A stretch of 64,000 nucleotides of DNA, from the NCBI GenBank assembly GCA_024742475.1, contig JANSYI010000012.1, positions 1 to 64,000 of the forward strand. The letters run 5' to 3'. This DNA comes from a bacterium. Lineage in GTDB: Bacteria; Myxococcota_A; Polyangia; Nannocystales; Nannocystaceae. Positions 16,520-26,000 of the stretch are shown piece after piece (the first letter of the stretch is position 1; every line of letters starts with the position of its first letter). Position numbers and translations under genes: made by a program. Under the pieces are notes generated by a model. That model was not told the DNA's origin. It searched no databases and saw only the letters and a list, made by a program, of their open reading frames with translations.

Positions 16520-17566
16520 ATGGGCCAGGCCGAGGAAACGGGGCTCCCGGGCGCAATTGGGCGCTATCGCGTCGACCGCAAGATCGGCGAGGGCGGGATG
16601 GGCGTGGTCTACGCGGGGTTCGATCCCGAGCTGCAGCGCGACGTCGCCGTCAAGCTCATCCAGCCGGGAAGGTTCCGCGGCAAGATGGAGATGGCGAGCG
16701 AGCGGCTTCGCCGCGAGGCGCAGATCACCGCCCAGCTGGCCCACCCCAACGTCGTGACGATCTACGACGTCGGTGAGTCCGAGGGCGGCGTCTACATCGC
16801 GATGGAGCTCGTCGATGGGCCCTCGCTCGCCCGCTGGATCCGCCAAGACGCTCGGACCTGGCGCGAGGTGGTGTCGATGTTCTTCGGCGCCGGGCGTGGC
16901 CTCGCCGCAGCCCACGACGCTGGCCTGATCCACCGCGACTTCAAGCCCGCGAACGTGCTCGTCGGCGATCGCCGAGCCCGCGTGGTCGACTTCGGCCTCG
17001 CACACGACGGCCCGGTGCGCAGCCGCCCGGTGCCTCGCGGGGCGGACGTGCTCTCGACCTCGCCCAGCGTGCAGACATCCTCTCCGGTCACGACCACCTC
17101 GGTCGGCGACGTGTCGGTGACGATCTCCTCGGTCGGGCTGTCCGCCGACGACGTCGAGTCGACGCTGACCGGCGATGCGATGACGGTGACCGTCGAAGGC
17201 GACGAACCCGTGACGGTGGAGGGCAGCGTCACGACCACTGGCCACTTCGTCGGGACGCCCGCCTACATGGCGGCTGAACAGTTCCTGGGGTCGGATGCCG
17301 ACGCACGGAGCGACCAGTTCTCGTTCTGCGTCTCGCTGTACGAGGGCCTGTACGGCGAGCGTCCGTTCGCCGGCAAGACCGCGTCCGAAATCGCCCGAAA
17401 CGTCGTCGAAGGCAACGTGCGCCCAGCTCCGGGCCGGGCGCGCGTGCCGGGGTGGTTGCGCAACATCTTGCTCCGAGGCCTGCACCCCGACCCGGGCGAG
17501 CGCCACGAGTCGGTCAAGGCGCTGCTCGCGTCGATCTGGTTCACGGCGCGCATCATGTTCGATTGA
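16520..17566 (+). CDS. Eukaryotic-type Ser/Thr protein kinase with an insertion in the activation segment
   Basis: 348 residues. The kinase domain is complete: glycine loop GEGGMGVV (23-30), catalytic Lys45, HRDFKPAN (138-145) and DFG (157-159), followed much later by GTPAYMAAEQ (245-254). Between DFG and GTP, where bacterial kinases usually have about 15-20 residues, this protein has about 85, including a 60-residue stretch rich in Ser, Thr, Val and Asp. There is no membrane segment and no sensor or TPR domain after the kinase, so it is probably soluble. A leaderless-type promoter precedes it. The PP2C at 21157 and the FHA protein at 7616 are possible partners. Confidence 0.92.
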   Translation: MGQAEETGLPGAIGRYRVDRKIGEGGMGVVYAGFDPELQRDVAVKLIQPGRFRGKMEMASERLRREAQITAQLAHPNVVTIYDVGESEGGVYIAMELVDGPSLARWIRQDARTWREVVSMFFGAGRGLAAAHDAGLIHRDFKPANVLVGDRRARVVDFGLAHDGPVRSRPVPRGADVLSTSPSVQTSSPVTTTSVGDVSVTISSVGLSADDVESTLTGDAMTVTVEGDEPVTVEGSVTTTGHFVGTPAYMAAEQFLGSDADARSDQFSFCVSLYEGLYGERPFAGKTASEIARNVVEGNVRPAPGRARVPGWLRNILLRGLHPDPGERHESVKALLASIWFTARIMFD

Positions 17567-17630
17567 GCGCCACCCTTCGGTTGTGCACGGCGCTTGCAGT
17601 GTTCCCCTGTCGACCGACAGGAGTCTGCTC

Positions 17631-17909
17631 GTGATTGCACTCGACCGAACCCCACCACGCTGCCTTTGCCCGCTCGCCATCTCCGTCTTCGGCGTGCTCC
17701 AGCGCTACACGTCCTTTCCGTGGCCCGTGCTCAACTCGCAGTGCCGCAAGAATGGCATCGACCCCGCGAATCTGACCCCGGTCACGCTCGGCGCGGTAAC
17801 TCAGGATCTCGCGCTCGCGGTGGGTCGGTTCAGCTCGATGAGCGCCGGGCTATCGGTGCGTCGCGAGCTCGTCTCGCTGCTCCGCGCCGAGACGGGTGGA
17901 TTGCCCTAG
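17631..17909 (+). CDS. Small hypothetical protein
   Basis: 92 residues from a GTG preceded by a good Shine-Dalgarno sequence (AGGAG, 7 nt spacing), which is why I accept it. It lies 64 bp after the kinase on the same strand. The N-terminus is hydrophobic with paired cysteines (CLCPLAISVFGVLQRY) but does not form a clear signal peptide; the C-terminal half is likely helical (SVRRELVSLLRAETGG). No family recognised. Confidence 0.5.
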   Translation: MIALDRTPPRCLCPLAISVFGVLQRYTSFPWPVLNSQCRKNGIDPANLTPVTLGAVTQDLALAVGRFSSMSAGLSVRRELVSLLRAETGGLP

Positions 17910-18035
17910 TCGCTGCGATGCGCGGGCGCGTGGGCCCGGGGTGGGGTCGGCGCCAAGGGCCCTCCGCTGCGCTCCTGCGGCCGATCCGGTGCCCCTCTTG
18001 CTGCCCCGAAGCGTCCATGCCATCCCTTGCCGACG

Positions 18036-19469
18036 ATGCGATTTCGCAGCGCATGGATGGTCCTTCTCGGTCTGGGGCTCTACGCGTGGGCCCCCGAAGC
18101 CGCGGCGAAGAAGCCCAAGAAGGTCTGCGAGGTCGAGGTCAGCTCCGGTGACACGCTCAGCGGCATCGCGGCCAAACACGGTGTCTCCGAGAAGGCGCTG
18201 ATCGATGGCAACCCGTCGCTCAAGAAGAACCCGGACTTGCTGCGGCTCGGCCAGATCATCGACGTCTGCGTCGATGCGGGCCCCTCGGCGTCGGCGAGTT
18301 CGAAGTCGAAGTCGAAGTCCCAGCCGAAGCGAGGCAAGCCATGCGCCGGCGGCGGAGAGATCACCAAGCACGCGGTGGCCTCGGGCGAGACGCTCAGCCG
18401 CATCGCGCGGACCTACGGGGTCTCCGAGTCGGCGATCACCCGCTACAACCGGGCCCTGCGTGACGACCCGAACAAGCTCCGCGTCGGCCAGGAGATCGAC
18501 GTCTGCGTCAGCAAGGGGAGCGTCGGTCGGGCGAAGAAGTCCAAGGCGTGCGACTTCGTCACGCCGATTCACACACACACGGTCGTGCCCGGCGAGCACC
18601 TCGGGCAGATCGCAGGCCGCTACGGCGTTCGCAAGCGGGACCTCACCAAGCTCAACAGCCGGCTGCGCAAGAACCCCGACATGCTCAGCGTCGGGCAGAC
18701 CATTCGGGTGTGCCCGGTCATCGCGCCGCACGAGCGCACCAAGATCACCTACACGGTCCAGTCCGGCGACAACCTGGGAAAGATCGCCCAACGCTACGGG
18801 CTCACGCCCAGCGAGCTCGAACGCTACCAGCGCGGCAAGCTGAAGAACCCCAACGCGCTGCGTGAGGGGCAGAAGCTCACCGTCTGGGTCGACGGCGACG
18901 TGGTCGAGGGCTTCGCTCGCATCGACCGAGACAAGGGCAAGCTACGCGCGGGCGTACAGCTGCCGCCGGGCAAGCACTACGTCATCAAGTGGGAGGCCGG
19001 CGCGTGGGGCACGGCCAAGAGCATCCGCGTGATCCAGTCGGCGGTTGCGAGCTACAAGCGCAAGATGCCCGGCGGGCCCAAGGTCCACATCGGCGACATC
19101 TCCAAGCGCGGCGGTGGAAAGTTTGCGCCGCACCTCTCGCACCAGCACGGGCGCGACGTGGACATCGGCTACGTGCTCAAGGGCAAGTACGCCCATGAGA
19201 AGCGGTTCAAGTCCGCCAACGCCTCCAACCTCGACGTGGCCCGCACGTGGACGCTCATCAAGGCGTTCGTCGACAGCGACGAGGTCACGTACATCTTCAT
19301 GGACTATCGCATTCAGAAGCTGCTCTACGAGCACGCCAAGAAGCGGGGATACAGCGAGGACACGCTCGACGAGCTGTTCCAGTACCCGCGTGGCAAACGA
19401 CGCACGCACGGCCTCATCCGCCACTGGAAGGGCCACGTGAACCACTTCCACGTGCGCTTCCGGAAGTAG
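18036..19469 (+). CDS. Secreted LysM repeat protein with M74 (MepA-type) murein endopeptidase domain
   Basis: 477 residues from ATG 18036 (a TTG 9 nt upstream is possible). After a signal peptide (residues 1-23) there are four LysM peptidoglycan-binding repeats at about 33-78, 110-157, 180-226 and 238-285, joined by Lys/Ser-rich linkers. Residues about 305-477 match the penicillin-insensitive murein endopeptidase family: SHQHGRDVDIGY supplies His369 and Asp376, and HFHVRF at the C-terminus supplies the HxH pair. Classical MepA has no LysM repeats. It likely cuts D-Ala-mDAP cross-links while bound to the wall. A paralogue lies at 57197. Confidence 0.9.
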   Translation: MRFRSAWMVLLGLGLYAWAPEAAAKKPKKVCEVEVSSGDTLSGIAAKHGVSEKALIDGNPSLKKNPDLLRLGQIIDVCVDAGPSASASSKSKSKSQPKRGKPCAGGGEITKHAVASGETLSRIARTYGVSESAITRYNRALRDDPNKLRVGQEIDVCVSKGSVGRAKKSKACDFVTPIHTHTVVPGEHLGQIAGRYGVRKRDLTKLNSRLRKNPDMLSVGQTIRVCPVIAPHERTKITYTVQSGDNLGKIAQRYGLTPSELERYQRGKLKNPNALREGQKLTVWVDGDVVEGFARIDRDKGKLRAGVQLPPGKHYVIKWEAGAWGTAKSIRVIQSAVASYKRKMPGGPKVHIGDISKRGGGKFAPHLSHQHGRDVDIGYVLKGKYAHEKRFKSANASNLDVARTWTLIKAFVDSDEVTYIFMDYRIQKLLYEHAKKRGYSEDTLDELFQYPRGKRRTHGLIRHWKGHVNHFHVRFRK

Positions 19470-19540
19470 CGTTCAGCCGCCGAACGATCTCCTGCAGGCT
19501 CTTGCAGTGCGAGCAGGCGCCGATAGGCGCCCGTTTCGGG

Positions 19541-19593
19541 TGAAGCGAAGGGCGACTCGTCGGCCGCAGCGAGGGGCCTTTTCGAAAGGCCCC
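19541..19593. repeat. Paired-hairpin repeat, copy between convergent genes
   Basis: Contains GAAGCGAAG, an imperfect first stem (GGGCGACTCGTCGGCC), the spacer GCAGCGAG and a perfect second stem GGGGCCTTT-TCG-AAAGGCCCC at 19573-19593. It sits between the M74 gene and the convergent lipoprotein gene, 8 bp from the latter's stop, and could terminate transcription. It shares its frame with the copies at 20.8-21.15 kb and 63.0 kb. Confidence 0.7.
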
Positions 19594-19601
19594 GCTAAGG
19601 A

Positions 19602-20765
19602 TTAGATCGCGACGAGGCTGAAGTAGAGCGTCCACAGCTCGTTCTCTTCTTCGTCGACGCATTGGGCTTGCACCGTCGACCCGAAGAGGTCGGGCGTGAG
19701 CTCATAGGTGCACTCGCCCATGGTCTCATCGGTGATGACGTCCGAGTCTCGCAGCTCGAAGGTGATCGGCATGAGCATTCGTGCGGTGCTCGAGTCCTCG
19801 AAGAGCGTCGCGTTCCACTCCGGTTCGATCGTGTCGTCGGCGATGGGCGTGGTCTGTGTGTCGCCGTCGAGCGTGACGCGAACGTAGGGATCGGGCAGGC
19901 CGCCGAGCCCATCCCAGGTGTTGCCGTTCCCATCGACCGTGGTGGTCACGGCCGACTCGATGAGCAGCTGCCACGTCGCGTCCGGATCCGCTTCGCACGT
20001 GTCAGTGCACAGCGTGCCGGCCGGGCAGGGCTCGCACGCACTGCCGCCCTGTCCGCACGCACGCAGTGTGTCTCCCGTGTTGCAGGTGGCGCCATCGCAG
20101 CACCCATCGCATGTCGACTGGCAGGCGGTCGAGATGCACGAGCCCGCGGAGCACGCGAAATCGGCCGGGCACGACGCGCACGTGTCGCCTTCGATGCCGC
20201 AGGCGGAGTCATCGATCTGCTCGAGCGGGATGCAATCGCCGGACGCGTCGCAGCAGCCGTCGCAGGTGGTCGCACAGGGCAGCTCGCAAACCCCTTCGTT
20301 GCAGGTGCTCTCGCTCGAGCACACCGCACACTGTTGCCCGCTTCGGCCGCAGGCGGCGATGTCCGTGCCGTCGAGGCAGTCGTCGCCATCGCAACAGCCT
20401 TCGCAGTTGTCGGGCGTACACGCCGGAAGCGGCTCGCATGAGCCCTCGTTGCAGAAGCTGCCCTCCTCGCAGGCGACGCACGCCTGCGCCAGGGCGCCAC
20501 ACGCCTGGTCGAGGTCTCCGGCCAAGCATCCTCCCGCGGCGTCGAGGCAGCCCATGCACCCTCCGACCGTCGGGTCCGTCGTCGGGTCCCCCGCCGCATC
20601 CTGAGAGTCCCCAGTGTCATCGGGATCCACCGAAGACCCACTCGTCCCCGCGGAACCGTCCGTGCCCGACGCCGTCGCGCCCGAGCCCCCCTGGTCCGGG
20701 TCTTCGAAGCACCCGGACCCGAAGCCCAACACCACGCCAAGCCCCACCAAGACGCACCGCTTCAT
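19602..20765 (-). CDS. Cysteine-rich lipoprotein with C-terminal C2-like domain
   Basis: 387 residues from ATG 20765, which has a strong Shine-Dalgarno (GGGAGG). The signal peptide ends in the lipobox FGSGC. A Gly/Ser/Thr/Asp linker is followed by about 190 residues with repeated cysteine units of the form CDGCCD...C...C (residues about 70-265). The last 120 residues resemble a C2 domain: GLPDPYVRVTLDGD, then TIEPEWNATLF and FELRDSD, matching the DPYV and P-x-WN hallmarks of calcium/phospholipid-binding C2 folds. Probably surface-exposed; ligand unknown. The hairpin array at 20.8-21.15 kb lies upstream. Confidence 0.75.
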   Translation of the reverse strand: MKRCVLVGLGVVLGFGSGCFEDPDQGGSGATASGTDGSAGTSGSSVDPDDTGDSQDAAGDPTTDPTVGGCMGCLDAAGGCLAGDLDQACGALAQACVACEEGSFCNEGSCEPLPACTPDNCEGCCDGDDCLDGTDIAACGRSGQQCAVCSSESTCNEGVCELPCATTCDGCCDASGDCIPLEQIDDSACGIEGDTCASCPADFACSAGSCISTACQSTCDGCCDGATCNTGDTLRACGQGGSACEPCPAGTLCTDTCEADPDATWQLLIESAVTTTVDGNGNTWDGLGGLPDPYVRVTLDGDTQTTPIADDTIEPEWNATLFEDSSTARMLMPITFELRDSDVITDETMGECTYELTPDLFGSTVQAQCVDEEENELWTLYFSLVAI

Positions 20766-20801
20766 CGCAAGCCTCCCTGGATGGAGTTCACGGGCAGCGA
20801 A

Positions 20802-20985
20802 GGCGGAGGAGCGAACCGCTCCGCGGTTCGCGAGCGAGGGCGCGCCCGACCTTGGAAGGGTGAAGCGAAGGGGGCTCCGCCCGCCACAGGCCAGCGGAGG
20901 CGGAGGAGCGAACCGCTCCGCGGTTCGCGAGCGAGGGCGCGCCGCGCCCGACCTTGGAAGGGTGAAGCGAAGGGGGCTCCGCCCC
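20802..20985. repeat. Direct repeat of about 85 bp (two copies, offset 97 bp) carrying a GAACCGC hairpin
   Basis: The segment beginning GGCGGAGGAGCGAACCGC occurs at 20802 and again at 20899. Each copy contains the perfect hairpin GAACCGC-TCC-GCGGTTC (20813-20829 and 20910-20926), followed by GCGAGCGAGGG and then GAAGCGAAG with a GGGGGC-type hairpin. The second copy has a 3-base insertion (GCG). Confidence 0.85.
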
Positions 20986-21149
20986 CGCAGCGAGGGAAAC
21001 CGAGAGGTTTCCCTCGGAGACGAGTAAGGGTGAAGCGAAGGGGGCTCCGCCCCCGCAGCGAGGGAAACCGAGAGGTTTCCCTTGGAGACGAGCAAGGGTG
21101 AAGCGAAGGGGGCTCCGCCCCCGAAGCGAGGGAAACCGAGAGGTTTCCC
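20961..21149. repeat. Three tandem 68-bp units, each with two perfect hairpins
   Basis: Each unit is GAAGCGAAG, stem 1 GGGGGC-TCC-GCCCCC, GCAGCGAG (GAAGCGAG in the last unit), stem 2 GGGAAACC-GAGA-GGTTTCCC, then GGAGACGAG and a short link. Stem 1 starts at 20972, 21040 and 21108, an exact 68-bp period. The block fills most of the 391-bp space between the lipoprotein start and the PP2C stop; no gene is visible in that space. It ends 7 bp from the PP2C stop. Confidence 0.9.
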
Positions 21150-21156
21150 TTAATGA

Positions 21157-21918
21157 TCAAAAATGACACTCCACCACCATGGCGGTGATGTTGTCGGTGC
21201 CGCCGGCTTCGTTGGCGCGGTCGATGAGCTCGCCCACCGCGGCCTCGAGGTCTTCGTTGCGCTTCGTGATGTCGTGGATCTGCTCGTCGGTGAGCATCCC
21301 CGAGAGGCCGTCGCTGCACAGGACGAAGCGATCTCCGTCCTCGAGGTCGACGCGTGCGATGTCGACGACGACGTTGTCGCGCATGCCGAGCGCGCGCGTG
21401 ATGACGTTCTTGTGGGGGAAGTTTCGGGCTTCCTCCTCCGTCATGTCGGGCCGGGCCTCTTTGTAGTCTTCGAGCAGGGAGTGATCGCGCGTGAGAAGGT
21501 GAATGACGCCGTTCCGTACCCGGTAGCAGCGCGAGTCACCGACGTGGGCGACGAAGGCGGAGTTGCCCTTGATGATGAAGGACACCACGGTGGTGCCCAT
21601 CCCGCGCAGCTGCGGGTTCTTGGCCGCGGACTCGTGAATCTTGGCGTTCGCGAGCCGAATCGAGGCGACCAGCCGGTTCTCGACATAGGACAAGTTGTGG
21701 TCGTATCGGTACGGCCACGTCGCGTCTTGGTCCTTGCTGTGGCGGTAGAACTCGCCCATCACCTCGGCGGCGAGCTTGCTCGCCACTTCGCCCGATGCGT
21801 GGCCGCCCATGCCGTCGGCGACCATGAAGAGCTGCTCATCTTCGATCAACGCGAAGTAGTCCTCGTTGTGAGTCCTCTTCATGCCGACGTCGGTCTTGGC
21901 CGCGTATCGGATTCGCAC
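21157..21918 (-). CDS. PP2C-family Ser/Thr protein phosphatase
   Basis: 253 residues from GTG 21918. All PP2C motifs are present: THNEDYF near residue 17, VADGMGGHASGEVAS, GMGTTVV, HVGDSRCYR, LCSDGLSGML and GGTDNITAMVV, giving the aspartates that bind the two metal ions. It is a soluble single-domain enzyme of the Stp/PrpC type, which reverses Ser/Thr kinase phosphorylation. Its natural counterpart could be the kinase at 16520, although the genes are not adjacent. A TAGGAT box lies 9 nt before the start. It is divergent from cinA. Confidence 0.95.
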   Translation of the reverse strand: MRIRYAAKTDVGMKRTHNEDYFALIEDEQLFMVADGMGGHASGEVASKLAAEVMGEFYRHSKDQDATWPYRYDHNLSYVENRLVASIRLANAKIHESAAKNPQLRGMGTTVVSFIIKGNSAFVAHVGDSRCYRVRNGVIHLLTRDHSLLEDYKEARPDMTEEEARNFPHKNVITRALGMRDNVVVDIARVDLEDGDRFVLCSDGLSGMLTDEQIHDITKRNEDLEAAVGELIDRANEAGGTDNITAMVVECHF

Positions 21919-21927
21919 CTCGATGGC

Positions 21928-21933
21928 ATCCTA
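21928..21933 (-). promoter_or_regulatory. -10 box TAGGAT, 9 nt before GTG 21918
   Basis: Minus-strand TANNNT hexamer close to the PP2C start, in the divergent region with cinA. Confidence 0.35.
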
Positions 21934-22063
21934 GCGGACCCGGGGAAGGGAACCAAGGGGGGACGCCGGCCCGTGGACAGACTCGGTCGCGCCGCGTTCC
22001 TGCACACCTGAACCCAGGCTTGACTTCTGTTCAGTGTTCCTTCATCGTCAGTGACCCTCCACC

Positions 22064-23389
22064 GTGGCGCCCGTGCTCCAGCCTCAACCCTCCAGCTCCT
22101 CCAGGCATCCTCGCGTCGCGCGGCTCGTCGCGGTCGGGGACGAGTTGCTCAGCGGAGACACGGTCAACACGAACGCGACCGACCTCGCGGTGCGCTGCCG
22201 TGAGCTTGGGCTGACGCTCGACCGCGTCGTCACGGTGCGAGATCGCATCCCCGAAATCAGCGCGGCGGTGCGCGATGCCGCGTCCGCCGACGTTTGCTTC
22301 GTCTGTGGGGGGCTCGGGCCCACGTCCGACGACCTCACCGCCGAGGCGCTCGCCCTCGCGGCCGGCGACACCTTGGTGCGCGACGAAGCCGCGCTCGCGC
22401 GGCTCGAAGCCAAGTTCGCGGCCATGGGCTACGAGATGCCCGACATCAACCGCAAGCAGGCCGACTTCCCGTCGTCGGCCACCATCGTGCCCAACCCCAT
22501 CGGTTCGGCGGAGGGCTTCTGCGTCACGGTCGACGGCACTCCGGTGTACTCGATGCCCGGCGTCCCCCGAGAGCTGCGGCGCATGTTCGACGACGAGATC
22601 GGCCCCGCCTTGGCGAAGCGCTTCGAACTCGACGCGGCTCCGCGTCGCATCTACCGCGCCATCGGTCGCGGTGAGTCATCCATCGCCAAGCTCATCGAGC
22701 CGATCGTCGCCCAGGCACGCAAGACGCCGGGGCTCGAGTCGTTGTTCGTGCACTACCGAGCGTCCACGCCCCAAGTGCTCGTCGTGCTCGAGGCGCCCCC
22801 TTCGGCCTCGGTCGACGTCCCGGCCGCGCTGGCCAGCCTCGACGAGGCGGTGCTGGGCGCCATGTCCCCGGCGCTCTACGGCATCGGCGAGGCCACCATG
22901 GCGCAGCGCGTGGTCACGGCGCTCGAGCGCGCCAACCTCCGCATCTGCACCGCCGAGTCGTGTACCGCCGGCGGGCTCGGAGCCACGCTCACCGACGTGC
23001 CGGGTTCGTCCGCGGTGTTCGATGGCGGCATCATCGCGTACTCGAACGACGTGAAGATGGCCTTGTTGGGGGTGTCCGAGGCCGACCTCGAAGCGCACGG
23101 CGCCGTCAGTGCGCCCGTCGCCAAGGCCATGGCCGAAGGCGCGCGCAAGGCGACGGGATCCGATCTCTGTGTCGGCATCACCGGAATCGCCGGGCCCGGT
23201 GGCGGCTCGCCCGAAAAACCCGTCGGAACCGTCCATATCGACGTTTTCGACGGTGAGGTTCATCTCCACAAGAAGCTCCAACTCCGCGGCAATCGTGGCA
23301 CTGTTCGACATTGCTCCCAGCAGTGGGCTCTCAAGCTCGTCTGGGATCGACTGTGCGCTCGCGGACTCGCCTCACCCCGCTGCGAATAG
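22064..23389 (+). CDS. cinA: CinA: competence/damage-inducible protein, pyridine nucleotide salvage
   Basis: 441 residues from GTG. The N-terminal MoeA-like domain (VGDELLSGDTVNTNA, CGGLGPTSDDLTAEA, MPGVPRELRRMF) carries ADP-ribose pyrophosphatase activity in studied homologues. The C-terminal domain (TAESCTAGGLGATLTDVPGSS, VGITGIAGPGGGSPEKPVGTV) is the NMN deamidase (PncC). It lies 38 bp upstream of recA, the classic cinA-recA arrangement, so the two are probably co-transcribed. Confidence 0.95.
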   Translation: MAPVLQPQPSSSSRHPRVARLVAVGDELLSGDTVNTNATDLAVRCRELGLTLDRVVTVRDRIPEISAAVRDAASADVCFVCGGLGPTSDDLTAEALALAAGDTLVRDEAALARLEAKFAAMGYEMPDINRKQADFPSSATIVPNPIGSAEGFCVTVDGTPVYSMPGVPRELRRMFDDEIGPALAKRFELDAAPRRIYRAIGRGESSIAKLIEPIVAQARKTPGLESLFVHYRASTPQVLVVLEAPPSASVDVPAALASLDEAVLGAMSPALYGIGEATMAQRVVTALERANLRICTAESCTAGGLGATLTDVPGSSAVFDGGIIAYSNDVKMALLGVSEADLEAHGAVSAPVAKAMAEGARKATGSDLCVGITGIAGPGGGSPEKPVGTVHIDVFDGEVHLHKKLQLRGNRGTVRHCSQQWALKLVWDRLCARGLASPRCE

Positions 23390-23427
23390 CCCAGCAAGCG
23401 TCTCTCCAGTCAGACCTACGGAACGTC

Positions 23428-24552
<1,125 letters not shown>

Positions 24553-24560
24553 GCCCGGCG

Positions 24561-25940
24561 CTACTCCAGCGCCAACTCGAGCGCCTCGCGCACTGTCTTG
24601 GGCGCGCGGACCTTCAGGCCCTTCGGGGCCTTCGGTGCCTTGCCGCTGCTGCTCGGCGCAATGATCGCTCGCTTGAAGCCCAGGCGGGCGGCTTCGGCGA
24701 GGCGGACGTCGATGCGCGCGGCGTGGCGAAGCTCTCCGGTGAGGCCGACTTCCCCAACGGCTACCATGTCGCCGGGCATGGCCACGCGGCGATGGCTGGA
24801 GGCGACGGCGAGCAGGACAGCCAGGTCTGCCGCCGGCTCGGAGAGGCGAACACCGCCGGTGACGTTGACGAAGACGTCTTGGTCGAGCACGAACTGGCCG
24901 CCGTGGCGGTCGAGCACCGCCAGCATCATGGCGAGCCGCGAAGGATCCACGCCGACGCTGTTGCGCCGTGGGTTGCCGCCGGGTGAGCTTGCCAGCAGCG
25001 CTTGCACCTCGAGCAGAAGGGGGCGAGCACCTTGCATCGACACCGTGATGCACGAGCCGGGCGCGTCGGTGGGGCGTTGGGACAAGAACGCCTCGGAGGG
25101 GTTGTGGATCTCGCGCAGGCCTTCGGAGGTCATCTCGAAGACGCCGAGCTCGAGCGTGCTTCCGAAGCGGTTCTTCGATGCGCGAAGCAGCCGAGTGGCT
25201 CGGTCGTCGTCGCCCTCGAACCCCAAGACGGTATCGACCATGTGCTCGAGCAGTCGTGGCCCGGCGAGCTGACCGTCCTTGGTGATGTGCCCGACGATGA
25301 CGACGGGGATGTCGTGCTGCTTCGCAAAGCTGATGAGCTGGGTCGAGACGGCACGGACCTGGCCGGTGTTGCCGGGCAGGCCGTCGTTGTCGCTGGAGTA
25401 GACAGTCTGCACCGAGTCGACGACGACGAGCTCGAGCTCGCCGGCGAGGGCCAGCTCTCTCGCGGTGTGCAGAATGGTCTCGGTGCGCGTCTCGGCGAGC
25501 AGCAGCAGTCGTTCGCCATCGGCGCCGAGTCGCCGGGCTCGGCCGGCGATCTGTTGGAGAGACTCCTCGCCGCTGGCGTAGAGCACCGACCGCTTGCCCT
25601 TGGCCAGGTGCGCCGCGACCTGTAGGAGCAGCGTGGACTTGCCGATGCCCGGGGCCCCGCCGAGCAGCACGACGGAGCCCGGCACGAAGCCGCCGCCGAG
25701 CACTCGGTCGACCTCGGGCATGCCGGCGGTGATGCGCGGCGTCTCCTCGCCAACCTCACTGAGGGCGACCGCGGCAGCCGTGGTCGCGCTGGAGAGCACG
25801 ACGCGGCCGGCCGGCGCGTCTTGTGGGTCACAGACCTCTTCGATGGTGTTCCATGCACCGCACGAGGGGCACTTGCCGTACCAGCCCGAGTGCGTGGATT
25901 GGCATTCGGAGCAGACCCACCGAGAGCGCGACTTCGCCAT
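24561..25940 (-). CDS. radA: DNA repair protein RadA (Sms)
   Basis: 459 residues from ATG 25940. An N-terminal four-cysteine zinc finger (CSECQSTHSGWYGKCPSC) is followed by the RecA-like ATPase with Walker A GAPGIGKST, the RadA-specific KNRFGS motif and a C-terminal Lon-protease-like domain (GVRLSEPAADLAVLLAV). RadA is a branch-migrating helicase that acts with RecA in recombination and transformation. Here it converges directly on recA. A TACGGT box lies 8 nt before the ATG. Confidence 0.97.
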   Translation of the reverse strand: MAKSRSRWVCSECQSTHSGWYGKCPSCGAWNTIEEVCDPQDAPAGRVVLSSATTAAAVALSEVGEETPRITAGMPEVDRVLGGGFVPGSVVLLGGAPGIGKSTLLLQVAAHLAKGKRSVLYASGEESLQQIAGRARRLGADGERLLLLAETRTETILHTARELALAGELELVVVDSVQTVYSSDNDGLPGNTGQVRAVSTQLISFAKQHDIPVVIVGHITKDGQLAGPRLLEHMVDTVLGFEGDDDRATRLLRASKNRFGSTLELGVFEMTSEGLREIHNPSEAFLSQRPTDAPGSCITVSMQGARPLLLEVQALLASSPGGNPRRNSVGVDPSRLAMMLAVLDRHGGQFVLDQDVFVNVTGGVRLSEPAADLAVLLAVASSHRRVAMPGDMVAVGEVGLTGELRHAARIDVRLAEAARLGFKRAIIAPSSSGKAPKAPKGLKVRAPKTVREALELALE

Positions 25941-25948
25941 CGCGCGGC

Positions 25949-25954
25949 ACCGTA
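25949..25954 (-). promoter_or_regulatory. -10 box TACGGT, 8 nt before ATG 25940
   Basis: Minus-strand TANNNT hexamer with 8 nt to the radA start codon; no Shine-Dalgarno between them. Confidence 0.4.
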
Positions 25955-26000
25955 GCAGCCGGACAAACCGGCGGCCATCGGCGCGGCTGCACACGGACAG

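Noticed and set aside
9483..17630. tRNA-Sec gene near selA or selB
   Set aside because: I looked for an acceptor stem and T-loop signature in the spaces around both genes and found none; the matches to GTTCGA are inside coding sequence.
16433..17680. N-terminal extension of SelB to 17680
   Set aside because: The extension is antisense to the kinase gene, and SelB starts with its GTPase domain at 16432.
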